Source: Papilionanthe hookeriana x Papilionanthe teres
Taxonomy: Eukaryota; Streptophyta; Magnoliopsida; Asparagales; Orchidaceae
NCBI GenBank assembly: GCA_022702705.1
Contig: CM040439.1
Span: forward strand, 30,010,930 to 30,074,929
Length of the DNA stretch: 64,000 bases
Direction of reading: 5' to 3'
The translations under genes and the position numbers were made by a program. Below the pieces are notes generated by a model. It searched no databases. It was not told the DNA's origin and worked only from the letters and a program-made list of their open reading frames with translations. Below are positions 11,542 to 23,200 of the stretch, one piece after another; the stretch's first letter is position 1, and each line of letters starts with the position of its first letter.

Positions 11542-13257
11542 TGGGATTCTACGCAAGTATACGTATCGTTATCAAGTAATATAAGACTTTCTGATTAAGT
11601 CCCGAAATATCGAACCCACAGAGAAACTTATAAACTTTTAAGAAGAAATTAGAACACAAAATCTATTTAGAAAAAGATAGATACGTAAACTATAGGTAGG
11701 AATGAAAGTTCGATTTTTTTTGGTAATTTTTTATATTTTAAAATAAAGTAAACAACTAACTAATTTTAACGAGATTTTTGTAAGATAAAAGAAGTATAAA
11801 TAAAATATCTTTTTCCTTATCATGAATGAGAAATAAGTATAGGAGTTATGTTGTGGAAGTATTCAAAATGTGTTGTGTCAAACAGGAACAATATTATTTT
11901 TTACCCTTATTAGAGATGCTATAAAGAACTCTGACAATTGTAAAGTTGAACAGTCTTGAAGACGAGTTAGGTAGGGAAGATATTAGCTCTAACAATAGAG
12001 TTCCCTCTTCTCTCTCCACCTGGGGGCTAATTTTTCGTATCAAAACCTAAAACAATAAATCAAATTATGGGCTTTAGTCTAATTCTACACCCTTTAAAGT
12101 ATATTTCTTTATTTATTTGCACTCAATTATATGAATTACATTTCTCATCCATACAATCTCATGTGATTTTTACCATTTTGTTGACTGAGACAATACCATC
12201 ACGAATCTTACATGTTCTCACAACAAATGTTAACATCTTAATTGGTCAAATCAAGAAGTAAATGAAGTAGAAGGATAAAATCATCACAACTTATTCCAGC
12301 ATTAAAGATCAATACTTCCACAACTTCCATCCAAGACCTAATTACTTTCATTTTAAGGAAAAAGATAAATAAAACTACTTAGAATTCATGGAGCGAATAC
12401 AACAACAATTAATTTTAAATGTAGAAATCATATAGAAACACAAAAAGTCTAAGTTAAAATCAAATGTAGTCACAATGATAGAAACTTATCTCAAATTCCT
12501 CACCACCAAACTCTGAAGTTCATTTGAATCTATTTCTTTCTCTTACCAAACTCTCTAGATCTGGTCGCCCAACCCTAGAGGGTTTAAATCTCTCTACTTC
12601 ACTAATAAACTACAATTTATTCTTACTTAGAACTATCTAATCACTTTCTCCTTCACTAGAAATGAGAAAGATAAAAAGAAGTCTAAATAAAAATCCTACA
12701 ACTCCTTACTTTCTACTCTCTAAAATCTCTCTTCTTCCTCTCTCTCTCTTCTTCCTCTCTCTCTTCTTTCTCTCCAAGTCCTTCTCTTTATAGTTTTCCA
12801 AAGGTGCCTTGGTGTCACTTCAAATTGTGTCCACATTCAATGAATCTTCTAAGATTTGCCTCCATTCGAGAGCCATTTGAATGCATTTTCGCGCCAATTA
12901 CTAGTTATTAACGCTTTCACCAAGGTTTGCCTCAAACATCCCTTCGAAATTTGCCAAAAATTCTTTAAACTTTCATAATAACTAACCTGCGCTCAAGCGA
13001 TAGATCTTCAGCCCTTAGACGCGGCCTTCTCTATCTACTAGCGCTTAAGCGTCAGATTTGGGCGCTTAGGCTCCCTAGTTCATTTTTACACCTTCATTTT
13101 TACTTCAAATTTGATCATTTTTCACTCATTTTGTCATATTTCATCCATTTAAGCGTACTTGATAGAAAAATACACAAATATATTCCATTAAAGTGTAATA
13201 TCCTCAAAAATAAATACAAAAATGTGTAAATAAATGTTATATATTATAGGTGTATCA
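11542..13257 (-). repeat. Solo LTR of a related Athila-like family, opposite orientation
   Basis: On the minus strand it starts TGATACACC at 13257, followed by TTTTTGAGGATATTACACTT, and ends ACGATACGTATACTTGCGTA then CCCA at 11542. These are the landmarks of the LTR at 9673-11105, in the same order. GCGCTTAAGC-type words lie at 12985-13070. No pol or gag flanks it, so it is a solo LTR or an isolated end. The 5 bases on each side (AATTT and GTATG) do not match. CT-rich strings at 12720-12770 lie inside. ORFs such as 12067-12261 look accidental. Confidence 0.6.
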
Positions 13258-13972
13258 GTATGCACGAACTACAACAAAAGATAGCGAACGCTATGATCGC
13301 GGCGATCGAGTTAGACATGACTTGCGTCAGAATCACTCTATACCTATTAAAAACATTCTTTAGCTTGGTACATAATGAGAGCATCAGACCGCATCGAAAT
13401 TGATTTCAATAGAACACTAAGTTATCTCCAAACTTGCTTGTCGCTCAGTTGGAACTTCTATTGGCTCGAAGTCTCACGGTATCGTCAAATATGTATACAT
13501 TCACTTTTACGCTTCATCTTCAGTTAAGACAGAGAATCGACTGAAGGGTAAGTGCTAAATACATTGGGAGAGTACTTACGAGTCATGAGGAAAAAAGGAA
13601 AATATAGAAGAATTAGAAGAGTTTAGAAAACTCTTAAGAACAAGAGTCCGTGACGTATCTATAATAAAATTGGTGTGGAAGTCGAAATGAAAGGTCATCA
13701 TTCTAAATGTCTCTATATTAAAAAAAATGGACAAAACACGTAACTTTAATAGAATCACTCTATATTATAAGAAAAGATTGACCTGATGAGAGCCCACAAC
13801 CAACCTCATGTGTCTCACTACTCGATCCCGTACTGCAGGCAGATGCGCTCACACGGGCTCGAAGCCGTGACCCCATGAGACTCATGACTAACAATGTAGC
13901 TGCCAATCAAAGAGTAACGGCGAGCGAAACCACTTCAATATATATATATATATATTAGAAATTTTTTATTTA
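13258..13972. other. Intergenic stretch with a possible SINE remnant
   Basis: Most of it is featureless. At about 13790-13930 the minus strand carries GGTCACGGCTTCGAGCCC, similar to a tRNA B box, and upstream TGGCAGCTAC could be a poor A box; this may be a decayed tRNA-derived SINE. A short TA array lies at 13938-13955. The minus-strand frame 13576-13758 has no recognisable content. Confidence 0.3.
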
Positions 13973-14955
13973 TTAAAACAAAAAATTGTTACATGGATTA
14001 TTCAAAAGAAAATATTTAACAAAGATCTTCGACCACTTGAGCCGAGACATGTTCTTGGCTAAGTAGCCACTTAAGCAATAGTAAGTCGCCCAGCTATACA
14101 TTGCCTCATCAACTCTTGTGAGTTCGATGGACCTATAACTCTCCTCTCCTTGAGTGTGCATTCTCTTCGACATCTCGACTGGATTGTAGATCTTGAACAA
14201 CGTCATTGTTTAATCATCTTGTTAACCGCTCAAAATAATCTACTATTTCATTCAATCTACATTCCAACAATCCGGAAGACTGTTGCTGACCACTATCCAT
14301 TACTTGGGAAGTATTGAAAAGATTGGATAATCGATTGATCGCATCATTGGTCAGTTGTTGGCTCTCTCCGATTGTTTGATGAAGCACGGTTGTTGGAATT
14401 GTAGAATCAACAACAACATTGGTCTTCCCCATACCCAGACAGGTCGGAATCCCAACATCCAAAATTAATTTTGGAGAAATGGCAAATCTTGGATGGAAGT
14501 GTTGATTTTTTGCACTTCAGACGGAGGAACTTTGGAAATCACCATTATACTAAGTTGTTCCAGGACACTAGCTACCTCCTGAGTGATTGGATCAACCCGG
14601 TGAGACTCTTCCTAGATGATCGATACATGAACCATGAGAGGAGCTGAAGGCCCTCAATCTTTCTCCGCTCTTACTACTTTTTTTGGTCGATCAACATCGA
14701 GGCCAGTGACAGATGCAATTTGATCATTTAAGTCGATTACATGGTCCTTGCATTTCTTCTTCCTCACCACCACCTTCTTCTTCATTTTTTTCATTTTCTG
14801 GAACAGGAACATGCTGAGGAGGGAGCTGAAACTCTTCAAGAGCTATTCAAAGCACCGTCATCAAAACAGTCTAGAGCTCTCATGTCAAATATTTTTGTGT
14901 TTGAAATCTGATATCGAGATGAGAAGGAAAGACTACTGACCCTATTTATAGAGAT
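13973..14955 (-). pseudogene. Decayed unidentified minus-strand gene with TATA box
   Basis: On the minus strand CTCTATAAATAGGG at about 14940-14953 looks like a TATA box, and about 100 bases on a frame starts at 14839: MKSFSSLLSMFLFQKMKKM, then a very basic patch and DLNDQIASVTGLDVDRPKK. After a stop at 14654, coding-like sequence continues in other frames: EVASVLEQLSIMV near 14580, then 14462-14214 with GKTNVVVDSTIPT and LTNDAINRLSNLF, then 14206-13973. Together this looks like one protein of about 270-300 residues, partly helical, broken by frameshifts. I do not recognise the family. A retroelement or transposon ORF is the likeliest source, because such genes surround it. Confidence 0.4.
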
Positions 14956-15289
14956 CTTATGAGCACGAAAAACTAGGAAGTAATCATTACGTTTTGATGA
15001 GATTTAATTAACTATTTCTTGTCCATATTGTAGTTGACAATGAGCAAGAAAATTGGGGAACTAATATTTATATAGGAAAAATATCAGCACGAATCTTAAA
15101 GAGATCAAGCGGTTCGAAGGGACTCTATGATTTCTGATTGGAATTGCATACATAAGATTATTAAACGACCGGCTAACTCAGTACACTTGCTCAGATGATC
15201 AGTAATCCCTTGAATGTAAACGACCGGTTGAATCGATTGACCGATAGAATCAATCAGGAATTAGCTAACCAACAGCTAGAAGTAAAAAT
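14956..15289. other. Intergenic stretch upstream of the decayed minus-strand gene
   Basis: No coding sequence or RNA gene is visible. CGACCGG-type words recur near 15165 and 15220, a weak repeat of unknown meaning. Confidence 0.4.
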
Positions 15290-15605
15290 CATGTGTCTTG
15301 TCATTTATTATATCCGATGGTCGCAACTATTCATGAAAGCGGTGTCCATTAAGTTATTTGTATTTTAGATGTAGTTATATTAACTACCAATATTAGGAAA
15401 AATACAATAAATACCTTCTAACCAATGAGATAAAGAGGGATAATAATATAATTGTGAACTTAATCCACCTATGATTATAAATAGGGGATGTATTATGAAT
15501 AAATGGTTATATACTCATTTCCCCAAATTCATATTGTCTGGTGGCTTCTCTTTTCTTTCGTGCTCTCATCTCTTGAGGCGTGTGTACTCTAGCACATAGA
15601 TTTAA
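15290..15605 (+). repeat. Possible LTR or promoter remnant
   Basis: TATAAATAGGGGATG at 15475-15490 is a good TATA context on the plus strand. It is followed by a pyrimidine-rich stretch, TCTCTTTTCTTTCGTGCTC, near 15545. Such a layout is usual in plant LTRs. There is no matching second LTR, primer site or polypurine tract, so the call is weak. Confidence 0.3.
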
Positions 15606-16114
15606 CATGAATATTTAATCAATTACTAATGAATGAATATATTTAATATAATTAGCTGATAAAATTATTGTTAATAATTAATTGTTCAATAAATATTTAA
15701 TTATATGATTAGTATATTTAAAAATAAAAATTTTATATTAAATTTAGTTAAACTTGAGCATCCTCATATTTGTTCTTATAATAAAGTGTGTATGAAATCA
15801 TTTTTGGTTAACTTTCTTCTTACTATAGGAGTTTTTCTTTAGAGTCATATTTAAGCTTGTGAGTTATTCCAAAGCATTTTAGATAAATTAATTTCTTCAT
15901 TATGGTAGCATAAAATTGTATTAAGCATAACTCTTACAAAGAATATGCACAACTTTCCAATTAGTTAAGTATTATTGTTCTTTACATGAGTGAAAACTTT
16001 TATGAGGGGGTTTTATACTCAATACATCCCCACACTTGGGCACAATCTATTTATTTAATCTTATTTTTCTTTGATAATGCTTAAAGTTAAATCTTATTTT
16101 TCTTTGATAATGCT
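15606..16114. other. AT-rich intergenic stretch with short direct duplication
   Basis: No gene. AATCTTATTTTTCTTTGATA is present twice, at about 16056 and 16091, with AATGCTTAAAGTTAA between and after. The second copy touches the 5' end of the RTE fragment that follows. Confidence 0.5.
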
Positions 16115-16452
16115 AAGTTAAGTGTTGCCGAGATGAGAATGATTAGGTGGATGAGTGGCTTTACACTTAGAGACAAAATGCGAAATGAATATATCCGTAA
16201 TAGGGTTGTTGTTGCACCAGTAACAGATAAAATTGGAGAGAGTCACCTTAGATGGTTTGGTCACATTAAACGTCGATCACCTGATGATCCGATCTTATGT
16301 TAAGAAAGGCAGAGGTAGACCTAGGAAAACTTGGGCTTATTGCATAAAAAATGATCTTAATTTATTAGAATTAAACGAAAATTTGACACTAAATAGGACG
16401 CAATGGAGCAAAAGGATTCATGTAACCGACCCCACTTAGTGGGATTAAGGCT

Positions 16453-16489
<37 letters not shown>

Positions 16490-16490
16490 A
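16115..16490 (+). mobile_element. 5'-truncated RTE-type LINE, 3' end with (TTG)n tail
   Basis: The translation gives VAEMRMIRWMSGFTL, NRVVVAPVTDKIGESHLRWF and GHIKRRSPDDP, the C-terminus of plant RTE reverse transcriptase ORFs. It ends with CCGACCCCACTTAGTGGGAT, then TAAGGCTTTG and about eleven TTG units at 16452-16489. Plant RTE elements end in such a short simple tail. The copy begins in the middle of the ORF. Flanking AATGCTTATAGTTAAATC (right) and AATGCTTAAAGTTAAATC (left, 14 bases before the RTE start) look like a target duplication with some filler at the 5' junction. Confidence 0.85.
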
Positions 16491-17266
16491 ATGCTTATAG
16501 TTAAATCATGAAGCTTACTTTAAATGCTATTATGTTAATTAATTTTCCTTAAACTCATTGGATTAGAAGTTTAACAATTTCTATGTCTTTATTTTATTTA
16601 AAAGTTATGCAAATGAAGCCAATAGAGAAAAAAAAATTTCAATACACATCATAAATTCACATTAAACCTTAAACCTACATTAGATTATAAGAATTATATA
16701 AATTATATATGAAACAAAACATCTAACACTTTCAACACACATGCAAAGTAACAAATCCCTGATCTCCAATGAAAAATTATTCCATAAGAACCCAATTGCA
16801 AAAATATCCATTCTTTTTTACAATTAATAAACTGAAGAATACAAAATTATATCATGTAAAAATACAAAAAAAAAAAATTTATCTAGCAATAAAAAATAAG
16901 AAAATTAATTTTAAAAAATCAACAATAATTTCTGCCTCCTTGCTAAAACAAGACAAGTCTTACCTTACCTCTAGCTGATTTCTTCTCTGTTTCCTGCTGA
17001 CTGAGATAAATCATGCTTGGATACCCCCTCAGCATGAATAAATATTCTACAAACATGAAACTTATAGAATGACCTTCACTCACAATCTTACTTGCCTAGC
17101 CGATTGCTCCTCGTGTCCTCGCCAGATTCCGCTCGGCACGGTTCGTATAACTGAAATAATATTCTGACATATTCCTTGTATCTTAACCAGAAAAAAATAC
17201 AATCTTCCAATATCTACTTCAACAGAAGCTGTGTTTCATTCAGTTCTAGCAACTCTTTTTAGCTGA

Positions 17267-20200
17267 TTAATCTGCTGGTTCCAATATATGACAATTCTTT
17301 ATGAACACATTGGAGTAATTTACATGTTTGGTCCAGAAAGGCTTTAGGTGCCTGTAACCAATATCTAACCATGGTTTACATTGACCATTGTAGTGGATAA
17401 CGGCGGCCTTTCTCACGTTATCGAGGTTGGTTTCTTCTTGATAACCCAAGCCGAGCATGTGCCACGATGGGTCAATTGGATGAACGTGCCCTCGAAAGGC
17501 TATTAGAGCTGGTGGTAGTGTTCCAAGCTTCCAGAGAGTCAAATTTGAGTTTAAGTTCTGCAGCAGATAATTTAAGGAAATGTTAGAAAAATAGTTTAAA
17601 TTGAGAAAATATTGGTGGGAAAAATTTTTCAAAGTTTATGGTCTTTTATCATTAATATAAAACTAACATTCAAGTAAAAGAAAAGGTGAAGATGAGGACT
17701 AAATGTTGCTGGTGCATGGAGCTCCAACAAATCAACACAAAAACTATAATATTGTTACGTTGGTGTCTAGTCTAAAGGGCATTTTTGTCTTTTGTACACC
17801 CAAGAGAAATTTAATTTTTTATTATTATAGATTTTGGATATAAATAGGCCTATTTTATTTAGGGTTAGGTTTTATGCATGAGATTGGTTTATGATTATTA
17901 GGGTATGTGAGAGATTTTCTACCTCTCGAATTGGTGGAATTCAGAGAGATTGCCTACCTCTTGAATTGTAGATGCTTATCCTTCGTATTTGTGTGTTGTA
18001 TTGTCTTGATTTGACGTTATTGAAGAAAAATATTAATTTGCTCTAACTTTTCTGAAAAATCGTGTCGAACTTTGCCTCGGATCATATCAAATACAAAACA
18101 TATAATCATATCATTTTTATTGATTGCATATCTAACACCAAAACTTTCATATTTAAATGCATAGCCCTTAAAGCTTTAATATCACATCATAAATATCACT
18201 TTCACCTTTCTAAAGGTGAAATGCACATTTTCATGCATAATGCTCAAATATAGAATTAATATATATATATATATATATTAAAGAAATGCACATTTTATAT
18301 ATATATATATTTGATGAGATTATTGTAGTCGCAGATTAGTTAATAGTAAATTATAAGAAGATAACTAAATTATCCCTTGACTCCTCAAATATAATCCAAA
18401 GTTGTCCCTTAACTAATCAAATTTGATCTAAAATAATCCAAAAGATAGACTATTCTGAATTATATTTGAAGAGGCAAAAAATCAAATTAAACAAATTTAA
18501 GTGGTTCACAAGGAGATGATTTGTTAGCATACACAGAAAATGAACACATCCTGAATAAACACTCTGAACTCCAATAATAAGAAGATAACAGGAAAAAAGG
18601 GGAAGAGAGCAACAACAACAGCTAGCCTTTGTCCCACTAAGTGCGTTGGCTACATGAAACATTTTTCTCTATTATGCCCTATTGAGTTTCATATTTTCAT
18701 TTAATTCTCATAAATTAGGAGCATTTTCAAAACAAAATACCCAAATCCTTTTAGGTCTACCTCTACCTTTTTTAGTAGAAGTAAAATGCAAAACATCTAC
18801 TCTCCTAATAAGTTCATCAGATGGTTGACATTTAATATGACCAACTAATGGTAAAAATGAGTCGAGCCGACTCGAGCTCAGCTCGTTAATGAGCTCACAA
18901 GCTGAGTTTATCCCGGCTTGATTTGTTGGCTCGCAAGCATGTTCGATTAGGCTACCATTAGTCATTTCGATGCATTTCCGATGAGCTCCCGTTGCCTCCT
19001 CCTCCTCCGACTACCAATATATTCTCGGCGAGCTCCCATAAAAATTAAGTTTTTAGTTTGAGCTCACGAGCCAACTGTTACCAATATAAGTCAAACTCAA
19101 GTTCTCCATTCAAGCTCGAGCTTGGCACGGCTCGTTTGCACCCCTAGACCAAACCATATAAGACGACTCTCTCTAACATTGTATACCAATAAAGCTACTC
19201 CAACCCTTTCGTGGGTATATTTGTTTCGCATTTTATCTCTTAGTGTAAAACAACCTATCCACCAAAGCATTCTCATCTCAGCAACACTTAATTTTATGCT
19301 CCTCTTTTATAGGCCAGCATTATGTGTCATAAAGCATTGCATGTCTCACCGTCATCTTATAAAATTTTCCTTCGTCTAACGGATACTTTTTCAATTACAT
19401 AATAGGCCAGATGTATTCCTCCACTTCAACCATACAATTTGAACTCTATTAAGAATATCCTCATCTATATCACCATCACTTTGAACAATAAACCTGAGAT
19501 ATCTAAAATGTTTACTCCTTTTAATGACTTGATCACCCATTGTTACAAACCCGTCGGTAGATCTACTATACTAAAATTACATTCCATCTATTAATTTCAG
19601 ATCTACTAAAAAAAAGCTTTAGCGACCTCCATAATTCAAATTTTACCAAACTCTCTTTATGGTTTTATCCACAAGAAGGATATCATCAACGAAAATCATA
19701 CATCAACGTACATCCTCCTGTAAATGTATAGTAAAAACATCCATAACTAAAGCAAAAGAATAGGAGCTTAAAGCCGATCCCAAATGTAATCCAACTGAAA
19801 TAGAAAAATACTTAGTCAATCCTCCTTGTGTTTGAACACAAGTAACAACTCTAGTATACATATCTTTAATGATTTAAAAATGCGAAATATCAACACCTTC
19901 TGTTTTAGAATTCTCCAAAGTACTTCTCTTGAAAATTTATCATAAGTTTTTTTTTTTTTTCTAAATCAATAAATATATATGTAGATCCTCCTTATTCTCT
20001 CTATACTTTTCCATCAAACCTCTCAATAAATGTATGGCTTTCATAGTAGACTTGCTCGACATAAATCCAAACTGATTTTAAGAAGAACAAGGAGAAGAGA
20101 GTAGTTATAACGACAACAAACCTTTATCCCACTAAGTGGGGTCAGCCATATGGATCCTTTTTTCCCATTGCATCTATTGAGTGTCATATTTTCATTTAAT

Positions 20201-23200
20201 TGTAATAAAAGGGAAGAGGGTATTTAACTAAAAAAATATTTATTCCAAGGAAAAAAGATTAACTCACAATTACCAACATACTTTCAACATTTGATTGAAT
20301 TGTTTAAATAGGATCTTTTATTGACTTTAAATTATCTAAAAGTGCAAATTACATCTAATTTTTTTGAGTTTATATCCGTATGTTCTTCTGTTGATGGGCA
20401 ACTAAGCTACATGGTCTTAGCATGGATGCAAATATATATATTGAACAAAATATCACTATATTTAGTAATGATTCAGGATGTCAAATGAGCTGAGTTGACT
20501 TATAAGGTCAGCCCTTCAAAAATCTTTATGGGCCAACATAAAGGACGGGTTAGTAAACACATCTAAAATCACAAAATGATTAACAATACCAATAGCCCAT
20601 AAAAACACCTAGCATTGCCAGCCGCCAATTATTAGCAAGGTCTAGCTCTGACAAGCATCCAGCAATGTCAACATGCCATTGCACAAATTTGTTTCCTAAA
20701 AACTATAGAATTTTATGTACTTACTAATTATTAAAATATATTATATATATGAGCAAGAAAGAGCGAGCTCTGCAAATTCCTTGATGGACTTGGCCTCTCC
20801 AGGGCTCTTTTTTTTTTTCGAAGATTCACATATATACCGCTCAATTCCTATGTATTTACATATTCAACACCTAAACTTCAATTTTTACAACTATATCACC
20901 TTAACTAAGCATGAAAAGTTGTATTTAACTTTTTAAAAGTTAAAATAATGGTATTTTTTATGTGATATGAAACATTTTGGTGATATAAATGTAAAAATAA
21001 ATTTAAATACATAGGAATTGGGTGGTATGTATGTAAATGCCCTTTTTTTTCAAGCATAATTTGGCAAGCTTTAGATGGATGTTGACCCGCCATATTCATA
21101 GTTATGCCCAATTGTAAACGGACCATTTGGAAAAAAAAGTAAAGTTGACGCTCTAGAAATGAAAAAAAAAAAAAAAGATAGCTTAGGGCTTATTGGGGAT
21201 CACTTTTATTTTTTATTTTTTATTTTTTTATACTTCTATTTTAAAAATATATTTGTATAATATATTTTCTACGTGTTTTTATTTTTATTTATAACAAATT
21301 AACTTGTTTTTAAAATACTCAACGTCTAAAAGTTATTTTGGGTATTTTTAAAAACAACTAAAAATGTTATGTCATACCAAATATGTTTTATTTTAAATCA
21401 AAATATAAACAAAAAAAAACAAAAAAAAAAAAAAAAAATCAAAAGTGCAATTAGTTCCATTTTATTTTTTTTTAATTTTGTTTATGTTTTAATTTGAAAC
21501 AAAATATGTTTAGTTACTTGATGAAAGTATGGTTGTTTTGAAAAACATAGACAATACCTTAAATTTGTTTTGAGTGTTTTCAAAAATATATTAAATCTTT
21601 TCAGAAATAAAAAAAAAATTGTAAGAAACACACCAAACAGATATGTTTTAAATAAAAAGAAAAAAAAATCCCCAAACATGCCCTTAGATTATAGACATGT
21701 TTAAAGCGAAGCTTGAGCAATATCTATGAAAACTAAAACGATTAGTAATTACCTCCTTCATCCAATGATGATAAGTCTCTCTGATTTTTGTTTTCCTCCA
21801 TGTTTTCAAGTCGAAGACATTCATACCATATGCCCAAGCACATTCATCGGGATCTAGATTATTGGCAATCAGAGGGTTCGAGAAGTTGAAATATGTTCTG
21901 AAACGCTTCGACATAACCCATGTATCTTCTCCTTTACAGGTTTCCACAGCGCCATTTACTTTCCCATAAAGATCAATATCCCATAGTTGTGTTAAATCAT
22001 GTTGAGCAACGACATCGTCATCGAGAAACACAACCTTATTGAGGCTTGGGAACATCTGTTTAATTTAATAATAAAAAGCATGATCAACATAATAGTAAAA
22101 GTGCAGCTCAATCAGCATTGTGTATAAAATCTTCAAACTCAAGATCATATAATTAAGTTTAACCCATGAGAAAAAAATTAATTATGCATTAGGTTTATCA
22201 ATCTTTTAAAATAATTTAATCATTCCTCAAACAAGGAGAAAAATAAGGATGCTTTAATCACCAACAAAAGACCACTTAAAAGTCAAGATTACGAATATAT
22301 TTTATTAATCAAAGCCATCAATACCGTATAAATACAAGCAATAACTTACATCAAATTTCAGGTCAGTTAATAAATGCTAGAAATGAAAATTTATAATCAT
22401 TTTCCAATACAATTGGAATGAACTTTTAGAAAAAAATAATAATAAAATAAAAAAAAGAAAGAATCAATTAGTAACCATCTCATCTTAAAAAGATACTAAA
22501 AAGAAAATGGGCAGTTCAAATCTCACACTGCAAATTCAAACATCGAAATTTAAATGGGAGGATAATGATCATTCGCCTCCTATGAATATATATATATATA
22601 TATATATATAAGAGCCTAGTGTGCAAATATTAGTAAGAAAGGCATTGAAACTTATCACATAACTTGATAGAATAGAGTATTCATCACAAACGAGACAATT
22701 TCAGAAAAGAAAAAAAAAACAATTAAACTGATCAATGAACTTGAGCGAGTTCACATTATTTGAGCAGTATTCAAGAGGATACCCTGCATGTTAAACTTCA
22801 ACTAATTTGATTCATTGTTCCAAAACCTTCGTCCAAATCCTATCCTTAAGCTACTTGTAAATGAAGGATTCAATTACAAAAGTTCAAATGTTCATGAACT
22901 TGGTATGGAATGAAGAAGCAATCTGAACTTAGAATATAAAAGTTCTTAGAAGGCTAGATTATTCATCAGCGGCAATGCAGGCTGAGCACCAAAAAAATTG
23001 AAATTAATCCATGAACTTGGTCAACACTAAAAAAATGATTGGAAGAAGCCATAAGATTTGAACGAACTAAGCAAGGTAACCTGCATTTAAAACTTCCGAC
23101 ATTTTGACTCATTGTTACAAAACACTTGCTCCAAGTCTTACCTTCAACTTAAGTTGCTTTTGTTGTCATCTATAAATTATTTACTATCAGCCTCAAATCA

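Noticed and set aside
9673..13257. The opposed LTRs as the two LTRs of one element
   Set aside because: LTRs of one element are in the same orientation, and the 430 bases between them hold no internal region.
16452..16489. TTG repeat as a coding polyleucine, polycysteine or polyvaline tract or a CRISPR-like array
   Set aside because: It is the simple tail of an RTE element; the same tail follows the copy at 27609-28374.
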